Assembly: GCA_013415865.1 (NCBI GenBank)
Contig: CP058896.1
Span: 1,680,316-1,744,315, forward strand
Direction of reading: 5' to 3'
Length of the DNA: 64,000 nt
Origin: Methanomassiliicoccales archaeon
Lineage (GTDB): Archaea; Thermoplasmatota; Thermoplasmata; Methanomassiliicoccales; UBA472
How positions within the stretch are numbered: the first letter of the stretch is position 1; each line of letters starts with the position of its first letter. Under the pieces are notes generated by a model. That model saw only the letters and a program-made list of their open reading frames with translations, searched no databases and was not told the origin of the DNA. Both the position numbers and the translations under genes were made by a program. This document shows positions 44,473-52,901 of this stretch, one piece after another.

Positions 44473-45462
44473 ATGAGCAACAAATGGTTGCGAGAGACCA
44501 TGGGAAACCTGAATGTCGCGATCCTCTCACCTGTCGACTATGCCAAGAGCATCGGCAAGAAGGGCACTTCATCAGATATCACGCTATATGACATTAAAAA
44601 GGGCCAAGATACCGTTAGTCTGATCGAGCCAACGAAATACCCAGAAAGGTTGGCACCTCTGTTCTTTGCATGTTCGATGTCGAACTCCGCAATCATGGTG
44701 GTAGATGAAATAAATGCCAACTTTGGCGAATGCGTGATAATGCTGGATTGTTTGGGGATCTCAAAAGGATGGATCGTCCTTAGGAATTATCTGACCCCTG
44801 ACAGGGTCTCCTCATTCATAAAGGGCACATCGGTGGAATCCTTTATTTTCATCGACGATGACCCAGTGTCGATAAGAGAGATGTTGCTCTTGGAGGCAGC
44901 GAAAATTCCAGAGGCTAAAGGCGGATCTCCTAATGGGGCAGTCCCTATCGATCACCATTTCAATGTAAGAGGGGTAGGGACCGTCGTACTTGGTTATGTG
45001 GCAAGGGGCAGTATAAGAAGACATGACATATTGACCGCATTACCAATAAAGAAACAGGTTCAGGTAAGGTCCATCCAAAAACACGATGATGATTACGAAG
45101 TTTCAGATTGTGGCGACAGGGTAGGTCTCGCTCTGAAGAACATCGAATCTGAGGAGCTGGACAGAGGGTATGTTCTCACAAACGACCCGACGATCAGAAG
45201 CGAGAGGTCTATATCGGGTAAGGTGCAGCTCATCAAGTATTGGCCTTCACCCTTAAAACCTGGTATGGTCCTCCACATCGGGCATTGGATGCAATTTCAG
45301 CCTGCCAGGGTGGATGCGGTGGACAACGGGTCAAATTGGAGAGAGCCGATCATAGAACTCTCGATGGAAAAGGACCTCATATTCCCACCATGCAGCAAGT
45401 CGGTCCTGACCCATCTTGAGGGAGGAAAATTGAGGATAGTGGGGACTATGGTTTTGCCCTGA
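44473..45462 (+). CDS. EF-Tu/SelB-like protein lacking GTPase motifs
   Basis: The 329-residue protein looks like a translation GTPase (G domain plus two beta-barrels) that lost nucleotide binding. The P-loop place reads ILSPVDYAKSIGKKGTSSDITLYD instead of GHVDxGKST, the DxxG place reads EPTKYPERLAPLFF, and no NKxD is seen. The later region (HFNVRGVGTVVLGYVARGSIRRHDILTALP...VQVRSIQKHDDD) resembles domain 2 of EF-Tu/SelB, with a third barrel to the end. Such proteins occur in methanogens, often called EF-Tu/IF-2/RF-3 family. The role is unknown. TATA-like ATTTATAG lies near 44409. Confidence 0.7.
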   Translation: MSNKWLRETMGNLNVAILSPVDYAKSIGKKGTSSDITLYDIKKGQDTVSLIEPTKYPERLAPLFFACSMSNSAIMVVDEINANFGECVIMLDCLGISKGWIVLRNYLTPDRVSSFIKGTSVESFIFIDDDPVSIREMLLLEAAKIPEAKGGSPNGAVPIDHHFNVRGVGTVVLGYVARGSIRRHDILTALPIKKQVQVRSIQKHDDDYEVSDCGDRVGLALKNIESEELDRGYVLTNDPTIRSERSISGKVQLIKYWPSPLKPGMVLHIGHWMQFQPARVDAVDNGSNWREPIIELSMEKDLIFPPCSKSVLTHLEGGKLRIVGTMVLP

Positions 45463-45594
45463 GCCGTCCAAACGAAGAGTGATGCCTTTCACAATGCCTG
45501 ATGATGATTCATCATATTGTGACCAAGGTTCAATTTAAGAAATTCGATAAATTATTATAATAAATAGATTCCTATATTAACAAAGGGGGATATA

Positions 45595-45936
45595 ATGGAA
45601 CTACTACCGATATTGAACATAATTGGTGGGCTGGTGCTTGCAGTGGGAATAATAGGTACTTTGCCAGGAATTGGTAAGTTCCTAGAAAAGGCTGGCAAGT
45701 TCCTTGGGGGATTTCAAATCATCATAGGTATATTGATGTTCGTATTTGGTCTACTGGACATCACATCTCTTCAAGGATTTGTCGCCTTCTTGGTAGGTGT
45801 CGTGCTGTTGACAGGTGTGTTCTATGTCATACCTGGTCTCGGTAAATATCTAGAAAAGTTTGGAAAGTGGTTAGGGGGATTCCAGACTATAATCGGGATA
45901 GTGGCGATAGTGGTCGGTCTTCTCGGATTATTCTGA
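45595..45936 (+). CDS. small membrane protein made of two similar halves
   Basis: The 113-residue, very hydrophobic protein has four likely membrane helices in two repeats. Residues about 21-54 (GTLPGIGKFLEKAGKFLGGFQ...) and 77-110 (YVIPGLGKYLEKFGKWLGGFQ...) align without gaps. Each half has a PGxGKxLEKxGKxLGGFQ amphipathic link and an IIGI... helix. I do not know the family. It stands alone with GGGGGAT just before the ATG. Confidence 0.75.
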   Translation: MELLPILNIIGGLVLAVGIIGTLPGIGKFLEKAGKFLGGFQIIIGILMFVFGLLDITSLQGFVAFLVGVVLLTGVFYVIPGLGKYLEKFGKWLGGFQTIIGIVAIVVGLLGLF

Positions 45937-46010
45937 TCCGAGAGGTACCAAATTTTTTCATTTTTCTCTAATCAACAATATTATGATGGTCTCACCACCT
46001 ATTATTTCGC

Positions 46011-46820
46011 ATGAGTGAAAAACTTCGCGAAAAGATCTTTGAAAAGGCGGCATCCATGGATGTGCATTTGATCGGCGTCGCCGATCCTGAAGCTTGGAGG
46101 TCCCCACCATTTGATGTTTGGATGCCTGAGGAGTTCTATCCTTCCAATATCTGGCCTGATTGTAGGTCAGTAATTGTCATAGGGTTCCCCATCAGTCTTC
46201 CGGTTTTAGAGAGCACCCCCTCTATACACTACCATGAGTTGTACAAGACCGTGAACTCTCTTCTTGACCAGGTAGCCTATAGGTTAAGTGTTTTCTTGAG
46301 CGAAATGGGTCATGGGTCATTTTTCATCCCCAGGGACGGCTACGGGAGCCTAAGTGTGCTCAAGGACAGACCTATGGCATTCTTTTCTCACAAGCATGCA
46401 GCATATTTTGCTGGCCTGGGTACCTTTGGAATGAACAACACCCTTCTCACCAAGAACTATGGTCCGAGGGTCAGGTTCACATCTGTCTTCACATCTGCGA
46501 AGCTTCCTTACGATCTCCCATTGGAGAGTCAATTATGCACAAGATGTTTCAGGTGCATCAAGAAATGCCCAGTCCAAGCATTGCCGGGTAAGGACTATCC
46601 CGAGGCTTTGATGGACAAAGAGAGATGCAGGGCATATCACGAGAAGCTGTATGCCCGTCACATATCTCCCTGTGGCATATGCATCAAGGTCTGCCCGGTT
46701 GGTGAGGATAGAGAGCTGTTCGCCAGGACGGACATGTTGGTCTATGAACATGATGGGCCGCGGAGGGAGCTCAGAAATGGGTGGAAACACGTTCAGGAAT
46801 ATGGGGGGAAGAAAGAGTAG
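46011..46820 (+). CDS. COG1600/QueG-like iron-sulfur protein
   Basis: The 269-residue protein has the corrinoid/4Fe-4S reductase layout of the epoxyqueuosine reductase family: an N-terminal domain with LIGVADPEAW, the central GLGTFGMNNTLLT, then two cluster motifs (CTRCFRCIKKCPV near 180 and CGICIKVCPVGED near 225). Archaea do not make queuosine in this way, so the substrate must differ; a reductase or activator for a corrinoid protein is possible. It ends with TAG, one of only three such stops here. The next gene is 570 bases away. Confidence 0.8.
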   Translation: MSEKLREKIFEKAASMDVHLIGVADPEAWRSPPFDVWMPEEFYPSNIWPDCRSVIVIGFPISLPVLESTPSIHYHELYKTVNSLLDQVAYRLSVFLSEMGHGSFFIPRDGYGSLSVLKDRPMAFFSHKHAAYFAGLGTFGMNNTLLTKNYGPRVRFTSVFTSAKLPYDLPLESQLCTRCFRCIKKCPVQALPGKDYPEALMDKERCRAYHEKLYARHISPCGICIKVCPVGEDRELFARTDMLVYEHDGPRRELRNGWKHVQEYGGKKE

Positions 46821-47069
46821 TTGAGAGGGTGTTACTAAACTAGGTCCCACTTGCCTCACTGATCCTATGATCATGATAAGACAACACATGAGCGGCCCAT
46901 AGACGTGTTTTTCAAGTGAAAAACATCTTGAATTTGTTAATTATCTAGGTTGAAAGGAAGGGACCACAGTATCCTAGACGGTTCTATTCATAATACTTAT
47001 TGAGGGCTCAGTGTATCATCCGTTTGAAACGCTCATTTTCTTGAATAAAGATGTCAGAGAGGTGAGCAA

Positions 47070-47186
47070 ATGGGCCATCAATCTGGTCTTAACGGCTCTT
47101 ACAACCGGCTTGATGTCATAACCATCATTTTTCAATTCAAATGCTATAGTGGGCATTTAAAAAACGTAATGACCGTAATTAAATGA
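47070..47186 (+). CDS. possible 38-residue protein
   Basis: The frame starts at ATG 47070 with GAGGTGAG nearly ideally placed five bases upstream and ends with TGA. The sequence begins MGHQSGLNGSYNRLDVITII and shows no known motif. The strong ribosome site is the only support; it may also be a chance frame or the remnant of a larger gene. Confidence 0.22.
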   Translation: MGHQSGLNGSYNRLDVITIIFQFKCYSGHLKNVMTVIK

Positions 47187-47335
47187 AACCGGCGAACAGA
47201 TAGTAATCACCTTTCTAATTGTGTTAGAATATATTTTAAAAAAGAAATTGAAGATGCATAAATCATCACCAAGTTATCGTATTTTTGGGAGAGCCTTTCC
47301 GTTGACCATCTGAGGGGCAAATGAATAAGTATTAG

Positions 47336-47369
47336 CATGTCATGACATGACATGTCACGCGCAGGCGTG
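47336..47369. promoter_or_regulatory. overlapping palindromes upstream of the methyltransferase gene
   Basis: CATGTCATGACATG (47336-47349) is a perfect 14-base palindrome and TGACATGTCA (47348-47357) a 10-base one. CACGC-GCAG-GCGTG (47356-47369) then forms a short inverted repeat. The cluster sits just downstream of an AT-rich box near 47320-47332, where an archaeal repressor would block initiation. The regulator is unknown. Confidence 0.45.
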
Positions 47370-47392
47370 TTAAATAAAGAGGAGGTTAAGAG

Positions 47393-47995
47393 ATGGCCGA
47401 AGTTAAAGCGCACAAACAACAAATGGGCATGGTCGTGCACAAAGACATTTTGGCATCTGAAGCAGATGCTATTTTGGGAAAGGGTGCGCCCATCTATTAT
47501 TCGCTGATGACGGCCATCTCAGAGGAGATAAGGTCGTTCATGAAACCAGGGGCCAGAGTGGTCGATCTATATTCCCATGGAGGGATCTGGATCGAACATC
47601 TTAAGAATGAAGCATCAATAAATTGCAGGTTCTTGTCGATAAATTCGACAGAGGAGGAAAAGGAAAGGTGCAAAAATACCTTACGGATGAACATACATCT
47701 GGGCGAGGTAGAAGAACACAAAATGGACCTATCATCAGAATTTCCCGACAGTCCTGCAGACCTGGTGTTGGCCATTTTAGGGATGTCAAGGATCGAGAGG
47801 GAAAGAGCTTTGGAGATATTCAGATCAGCTTGGATGCACATGTCCAAGAACAGCGCAATGATATTAACGGATGTAATAAAAAATGAAAATGGAAAGATCC
47901 TCAACTGGCCCCAAATGGCAATGGAAGCAGGTTTCAAGGAAGTCAGAATGATCTGGCATTCGAAAGAGATCGCAACATGGATGATGATGAAATGA
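47393..47995 (+). CDS. class I SAM-dependent methyltransferase-like protein
   Basis: The 200-residue protein has the Rossmann pattern of class I methyltransferases: motif I region MKPGARVVDLYSHGGIWIEHL near 52-72, an acidic residue in ADLVLAILGMS near 122, and the terminal strand. Motif I is atypical (DLYSHGG instead of DxGxGxG), so binding of SAM is not assured. The substrate is unknown. It has GGAGG nine bases upstream and an unusual palindrome cluster in its promoter. It is followed by the convergent histidine kinase. Confidence 0.7.
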   Translation: MAEVKAHKQQMGMVVHKDILASEADAILGKGAPIYYSLMTAISEEIRSFMKPGARVVDLYSHGGIWIEHLKNEASINCRFLSINSTEEEKERCKNTLRMNIHLGEVEEHKMDLSSEFPDSPADLVLAILGMSRIERERALEIFRSAWMHMSKNSAMILTDVIKNENGKILNWPQMAMEAGFKEVRMIWHSKEIATWMMMK

Positions 47996-48044
47996 GGAAT
48001 TTTATCTGATATGATGATTGAAATCAACCATCTCGCACACCCAT

Positions 48045-49409
48045 TTAATTACTTTTTTTATATCTCACTTTGTAAGAAGGAATGAAGATCTCAAACCTTG
48101 CACCTTTTCCATAATCACCATTCTCAACGACCGTCATATCACATTCCTTTAACGCCTCTTTTACAAAGAAAAGTCCTAAACCGGTGTTCTTACCAACTCC
48201 TTTCTTGAAGATCTCCTCCTTATCTTCAAAGACCACACCAGGACCATCATCTTCACATATCAGCACTATGCCATTTTCCTTCAACGCTACAGAGAACCTG
48301 ATGAATGAAGCATTTTTGGCATGCCTAAGCGAGTTATCAACAAGGTTGAACAATATCCTTTCAAGTGAAGGGTCGCAGAACACAAACAATTCATCGACCC
48401 TGTTATCAAAAAGTCTACCGGTCTCTTCGACCTTCGGTCTAAACTTTTCAAGGATCTTTCTCACTTCTATCCATTCAGGTTCCCTGATACCAATATCCTG
48501 AAAATCTTTAGCCTCATCTATCAGGTCCTGCAGGTTCTTTAAGTTCAAGATCGCCTTCTCAAGATAAAGCCGTCTTTTCTCCTCCTTTTCTGCCCTTAAA
48601 CCTAGATCTAGGTATCCTGATATTGAGGTAATCATATTCTTGAGATCATGTCTTGATATCGATGTGATCAAGCTCAATTTCTTATTTGCCATTCGAAGTT
48701 TGTCCTCGATCTTCATCCTCTCGGTGATGTCTTGCACTATTCCCATCATCTTCAACGGTCTGCCGTCCTTGTCCAGTACGACCTCTCCTCTTTGATGGAC
48801 CACCTTCATTGCACCTTGTTTCAACAAAATCTTATGATCTATCTCAAGGACACTACCATTTTTCAATGATCTGGTGATCGCGCTCCTTATTCGTTCTCTC
48901 TCCTCCTCAGGTACCATCAAGAAATAATTATCATATGTTGGAACGAAATCAGATTGTTCGACCCCAAAAATACGATAGACCTCTTCTGACCATTTCAAGC
49001 TGTTGTCTTTAATGTTCCATTCCCAATTTCCAATCTGCCCAATCCTCTGGGCCTCTTTCAAAGTTTGCTCGTTCTCTTCAAGTCTGCGGATATGTTCCTT
49101 GTCCCTTTCACTTACTCTCGACATGACAAATCCTACAAGGAGCATAATAGAGGACCTCGCTACATCCTCGATAAAGGCCTCGAAGTCAAAAGAGATGAGA
49201 TTCGAGATCATCAATGCGATGATCAATAGGATCGGGACGATCATCCCTCTTCTCCCATACCAATAAGTCGAAAGCAGGATCGGAACATAGAAAAAATGGG
49301 TAAAGACCAGTGTTACCCCCAGTATCAGATGAAAATGAATGATGGAACCGAGAGCCAAGATCGTTGTCAGACCAGTGATCAACAATCTCTTGTCCTTCCA
49401 TTTGACCAT
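48045..49409 (-). CDS. membrane PAS sensor histidine kinase
   Basis: The 454-residue protein has about four N-terminal membrane helices (residues 9-105), a PAS domain with PAC-like end (about 118-235; GNWEWNIKDNSLKWSEEVYRIFG..., ...GIVQDITERMK), a dimerisation helix with the phospho-histidine in SRHDLKNMITS, and a HATPase domain with NLVDNSLRHAK (N box), EDDGPGV (G1) and GLGLFFVKE (G2). No response regulator is adjacent; the receiver-DUF835 protein at 21.8 kb is the only one in the window. The signal is unknown. Confidence 0.9.
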   Translation of the reverse strand: MVKWKDKRLLITGLTTILALGSIIHFHLILGVTLVFTHFFYVPILLSTYWYGRRGMIVPILLIIALMISNLISFDFEAFIEDVARSSIMLLVGFVMSRVSERDKEHIRRLEENEQTLKEAQRIGQIGNWEWNIKDNSLKWSEEVYRIFGVEQSDFVPTYDNYFLMVPEEERERIRSAITRSLKNGSVLEIDHKILLKQGAMKVVHQRGEVVLDKDGRPLKMMGIVQDITERMKIEDKLRMANKKLSLITSISRHDLKNMITSISGYLDLGLRAEKEEKRRLYLEKAILNLKNLQDLIDEAKDFQDIGIREPEWIEVRKILEKFRPKVEETGRLFDNRVDELFVFCDPSLERILFNLVDNSLRHAKNASFIRFSVALKENGIVLICEDDGPGVVFEDKEEIFKKGVGKNTGLGLFFVKEALKECDMTVVENGDYGKGARFEIFIPSYKVRYKKSN

Positions 49410-49537
49410 GAAACTGGGATTTAATAAATAGTATTACTTATTTTTCATACCTAAGTTCAAGGTCAAAATTTTTATTATTAATGCATAATATTTATCAATC
49501 AACTTTTAATTGTTGCTCACCAGAAGGAACCGAGAAA

Positions 49538-49613
49538 TGGTGCGGGCGTCGGGATTCGAACCCGAGTTTTAAGCTTGGCAAGCTTAAGTGATAACCAGCT
49601 ACACTACGCCCGC
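49538..49613 (-). tRNA. tRNA-Gly (anticodon GCC)
   Basis: On the minus strand the 5' end is at 49613. The seven-base acceptor GCGGGCG pairs with CGCCCGC, the D arm contains GTAGCTGGTTATCAC, and the anticodon arm is TAAGC-TTGCCAA-GCTTA with GCC. The T arm is TCGGG-TTCGAAT-CCCGA. The discriminator A at 49541 is followed by an encoded CCA (49538-49540). There is no intron. GlyRS lies 4.6 kb away on the same strand. Confidence 0.95.
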
Positions 49614-49639
49614 AGGCTTTCCTCGGTAACATCTCAATG

Positions 49640-49648
49640 AATTTAAAT
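49640..49648 (-). promoter_or_regulatory. TATA box of the tRNA-Gly gene
   Basis: On the minus strand ATTTAAAT(T) centred near 49644 lies about 31 bases before the tRNA 5' end, which puts initiation a few bases upstream of the mature tRNA. Confidence 0.55.
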
Positions 49649-50024
49649 CTTATGAGTCGTCCAATTATGAAATGTGTCTCCAGTAGACAAGCATGGTGAT
49701 TGATCATGATTCCCGACAACTTCAGAGATCTGATCCAATCGAATCATTTTCTTGCATACTAGGTCTCGTCCATGTCCATTTGATCATATCATAGAATCAC
49801 ATGGACACGATTAAAACGGAACACAATTAGGTCTTTTATATAAAATAATAAATTTTTAAATCGACATCGTTTAATTTGTCACCATATCTCAACATAGAAT
49901 AAGGTGGGGGATAAATTGTAATGGATCACATACATATTTTTAGTCCATTATTATGAAAATAATTCAATTTATTTTTCACGTCTAATTTCATGTTTAACAT
50001 TATAACTGGTCGATACTGATCCAT

Positions 50025-50158
50025 AAAAAAGGAAAAGCGTCGGACGGAGGGGACCGGCAATATGGGGAAATGGGGGGAACGGAGGAATAAGGGGGTGCCG
50101 GTATTCCTCTCGACGTTCGACAAAGATATTACACGACATCGTGATTATCTCCCTTTGC
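50025..50158 (-). ncRNA. candidate small RNA: hairpin with a 36-base C-rich loop
   Basis: Minus strand, just after valS. A TATA-like TTTATA (plus strand 50181-50186) predicts a start near 50158. The RNA would contain CGTCG (50115-50111) pairing with CGACG (50042-50038), and ACCGGCA (50102-50096) pairing with TGCCGGT (50059-50053). The loop between contains CCCCC, TTCCTCC, CCCCCC and CCCC. A T-rich tract (minus strand of 50025-50036, TTTTCC then six T) follows as terminator. C-rich loops of this kind pair with Shine-Dalgarno sequences in several bacterial regulatory RNAs; that role here is inferred. It may be an independent RNA or a processed valS 3' region. Confidence 0.42.
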
Positions 50159-50180
50159 CGTAGATGTAACGTAACGATCC

Positions 50181-50186
50181 TATAAA
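50181..50186 (-). promoter_or_regulatory. possible TATA box of the candidate small RNA
   Basis: Minus-strand TTTATA, 24 bases after the valS stop and about 26 bases before the predicted RNA 5' end. Weak by itself; it matters because of the hairpin and T tract downstream. Confidence 0.35.
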
Positions 50187-50209
50187 TGATGAGGAATCGG
50201 CGTCCAGAT

Positions 50210-52828
50210 CTAAACCTGAAGAACGACCAAGATCTCACCTACTTGCAGAGTCTCAACAAATTGGCCGTCAAGGGACATGGATTTCTCGACCTCAGCAATA
50301 TCTGGACCGATCCTCACCAGAGTGCCATCCTTGAGCTTCAGTTCTGCCGTCCCCTCCAATACCTTTCTTCCGAAAGTTCCCGGGTCCGCTGCCTTTATCA
50401 GGTCTGTTATCTCCTTCCCCGCTCCCTTGAACAAAGGTCCGATCTTCGATGGTATTGGCCTGACCGCTATAATTCTCTCCTCTAGCTCAGCCTTATCTTC
50501 TATGACAAGCGAACGGGCCTTGACCGTCTCAGCGACATCTTTTTCCAGTCCTTGCAACGATCTTGCCCCATTTCCAATAAGTTTGACCATCGCGATCTCG
50601 GCATTCAATGCCATCTTTCTCTCCGCCTTCCAGGCCCTGATGGCGGCGATCACATCTTTGACCAGCTCTCCTTTCTGCTCAGCGGCATCATCGAACATGA
50701 CCGGTTCTGGCCAAGGGCTCACATGGATGCTTTTATGGCCATCCATCTCTGCGAAGGCCTGGTAGGCGTCCTCGGTCACATGGGGCAGCATAGGTGCCAG
50801 CATCTTTATGATGCCCAGATAGACTGTATAAAGGGTATATCTGACGCCCTCATCATCAGGGTCCTTCACACGGTGCTTCACCATCTCGACGTAATGGTCT
50901 GCGAACTCCTTCCAGGCGAACGACTCGACCTCTTTCATCGCCTTGTCGAACTGGTAGGCCTCCATATGGTCCGTGACCTCTTCGACAACTTTTGAGAACC
51001 TGCTGAGTATCCATTCATCTGTGACGTGCAGACGATGCATGGGGGGCTTTGACCTCACGGTCTTTTCCACAAGCTTTCCCAGATTCCATATCTTTGTGCA
51101 GAGCTTCTTACCGTGTACAACGTCTCTCTCCCTGAACGCATTGTCTTCACCTAGGGCGCAGGTGCAAGCATAATATCTCAAGGCATCCGCCCCGTACTCT
51201 TCCAATAAGGGCATAGGATCGATGACGTTACCGGCCGATGTATGCATGGGGGTTCCATCTGGGGCCATGATGAAACCATGAATCATGATGTTCTCCCAGG
51301 GCTTTTTACCTGTGACGAGGTACTCCCTGAGCATGGTGTAGAACGCCCATGTTCTGATGATGTCATGGGACTGGGGCCTCACCGTCATAGGATAGAGTCT
51401 CTTGAACTTCTCCTCATCGCGCTGCCAGAATGTACAATAGAGCGGTGAGATCGAAGAATCCATCCAAGTATCGAATACATCTTCGCACGGTGACAGCTTC
51501 CCACCACATTCCGGGCAGACAGGGACCGGTGGGTCGGACATTGTAGGGTCGATATAACAGTCCTCCTCCCTTGCTGGCACGACATGTCCGCAGGCATCGC
51601 ATTCCCATACAGGGATCGGAGTGGCAAAGTACCTTTGTCGTGAGACCACCCAGTCCCACTGGAGGGAATTTACCCAATCCTGGAGCCGGACCTTCATGAA
51701 CTCTGGGAACCAATTGATATCATCTGCAAGTCGGAGTATCTCCTTCTTAAAGTCCATCGTCTTGATGAACCACTGCTCCACCTGTAGGAACTCTATCGGT
51801 GCGTGGCATCGCCAGCATATGCCAACGTTCTGTTGCAGGTCCTCTTGCTTGTACAATAGTCCCATATTTTTTAGGTCTTCGATGACCTGCCTGCGCGCTT
51901 CCTTGATGGGCATTCCTTCGTATTTTCCTGCCAGATCGGTCATCCTGCCCTGCTCGTCAATTCCCTTCTCAAGGGGAAGATGATATTTCATGACCCATTC
52001 GAGGTCCGTCTTGTCACCTATGGTGCATATCATGACGATGCCGGTTCCGAACGACGGGTCCACCTTATCGTCAGCCATGATCTTCACTTCCTTCCCAAAG
52101 ATCGGCACGATGGCCGTCTTCCCCACCAGACCGGCATGTTTTTCATCCCCTGGGTGGACCGCTATCAATTGGCAGGTGCAAAGAAGCTCAGGCCTCGTCG
52201 TCGCAATCTCTATCTTTTCAGCACCGCCCTTCAGCCCAAAATATATGTAGTTCAGCTTAGTCTCGTTGCTCTCATACTCTACCTCAGCATCCGCTAGGGC
52301 GGTTATGCAGCTGGGGCACCAATTCACAGGATACGTCCCTTTATAGGCCAGACCTGCTTTGAGCAGCTGAAGGAATGAAATCTGTGTGATCCTTCTGTAA
52401 TACGGGGCATTTGTCTGATAATAGACCGTCGGGTCCATGGACTCGCCGAGGATCTCGAACTGTCTCGTCATCTCACTGATGAATGAGTTGGCGAACTCCT
52501 CGCACTTCTTGATGTAATCCTGACGCGGCGTGTTCAGTTTTGATATTCCATATTTCTTCTCCACCTTCACCTCGACCGGCGTTCCGTTGACATCAAAGCA
52601 CAATGGGAACATGACATTGAATCCTCGCATCCTGTGATATCTAGCAGCAAAATCGATAAGAGAATATCCCGTGGCGTGGCCCAAGTGCAGGGCCCCCGAT
52701 GTGTACCTAGGCGGGTTGTCTATCGAATAGACAGGCTTGTCAGACCCAAAGTCGAAATGATAGATGCCCATCTCCTTCCATATCTTTTGCCATTTCCTCT
52801 CGGTCGGTACGGCCTCGTATTGCGACAT
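50210..52828 (-). CDS. valS: valyl-tRNA synthetase
   Basis: This class I synthetase charges tRNA-Val and edits Thr/aminobutyrate. The HIGH motif is LHLGH near 49, an editing domain follows, a cysteine cluster lies near 407-450 (CDACGHV..., CPECGGK), and the KMSKS place reads MHTSAGN near 538, in the MxxS form of the archaeal/ValRS-IleRS subgroup. A helical anticodon domain and a C-terminal region to residue 872 follow. The ATG at 52828 gives the usual MSQYEAVPTERKWQKIW start; upstream frame to 52957 would overlap the CBS gene. It ends with TAG. Confidence 0.95.
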   Translation of the reverse strand: MSQYEAVPTERKWQKIWKEMGIYHFDFGSDKPVYSIDNPPRYTSGALHLGHATGYSLIDFAARYHRMRGFNVMFPLCFDVNGTPVEVKVEKKYGISKLNTPRQDYIKKCEEFANSFISEMTRQFEILGESMDPTVYYQTNAPYYRRITQISFLQLLKAGLAYKGTYPVNWCPSCITALADAEVEYESNETKLNYIYFGLKGGAEKIEIATTRPELLCTCQLIAVHPGDEKHAGLVGKTAIVPIFGKEVKIMADDKVDPSFGTGIVMICTIGDKTDLEWVMKYHLPLEKGIDEQGRMTDLAGKYEGMPIKEARRQVIEDLKNMGLLYKQEDLQQNVGICWRCHAPIEFLQVEQWFIKTMDFKKEILRLADDINWFPEFMKVRLQDWVNSLQWDWVVSRQRYFATPIPVWECDACGHVVPAREEDCYIDPTMSDPPVPVCPECGGKLSPCEDVFDTWMDSSISPLYCTFWQRDEEKFKRLYPMTVRPQSHDIIRTWAFYTMLREYLVTGKKPWENIMIHGFIMAPDGTPMHTSAGNVIDPMPLLEEYGADALRYYACTCALGEDNAFRERDVVHGKKLCTKIWNLGKLVEKTVRSKPPMHRLHVTDEWILSRFSKVVEEVTDHMEAYQFDKAMKEVESFAWKEFADHYVEMVKHRVKDPDDEGVRYTLYTVYLGIIKMLAPMLPHVTEDAYQAFAEMDGHKSIHVSPWPEPVMFDDAAEQKGELVKDVIAAIRAWKAERKMALNAEIAMVKLIGNGARSLQGLEKDVAETVKARSLVIEDKAELEERIIAVRPIPSKIGPLFKGAGKEITDLIKAADPGTFGRKVLEGTAELKLKDGTLVRIGPDIAEVEKSMSLDGQFVETLQVGEILVVLQV

Positions 52829-52901
52829 AATCGGCGTGGTGAAGGATTGAACGATAAAAAAGGTTATGGAAAAATGATGGAAGACGTTTATCAGGTCATG
52901 C

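Larger units (their letters stand above)
46821..47392. other. 572-base intergenic region with possible small ORF and operator
   Basis: AT-rich DNA with one candidate short frame (47070-47186), T- and A-rich tracts, and at its right end a cluster of overlapping palindromes followed by the Shine-Dalgarno sequence GGAGG of the methyltransferase. I find no tRNA, repeat or transposon remnant that I can support. Confidence 0.4.
49614..50209. other. 596-base region between tRNA-Gly and valS
   Basis: The first 400 bases are AT-rich with the tRNA promoter and no open frame I would defend. The last 180 bases contain an isolated GC-rich block (50037-50121) that forms the hairpin of the candidate RNA described separately. 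Confidence 0.5.

Noticed and set aside
44428..44560. Alternative start for the EF-Tu-like gene at ATG 44428
   Set aside because: That ATG is in another frame and its reading soon leaves protein-like sequence.
49538..49613. AAGCTT palindrome as an operator or integration site
   Set aside because: It is the anticodon arm of tRNA-Gly; no integrase or duplicated tRNA end is nearby.
50025..50158. Candidate RNA on the plus strand
   Set aside because: The same stem could form, but no T tract follows on that strand; the minus strand has the terminator and a better box.
50277..50765. Plus-strand frame of 162 codons opposite valS
   Set aside because: Antisense to valS, with composition explained by codon bias of the real gene.
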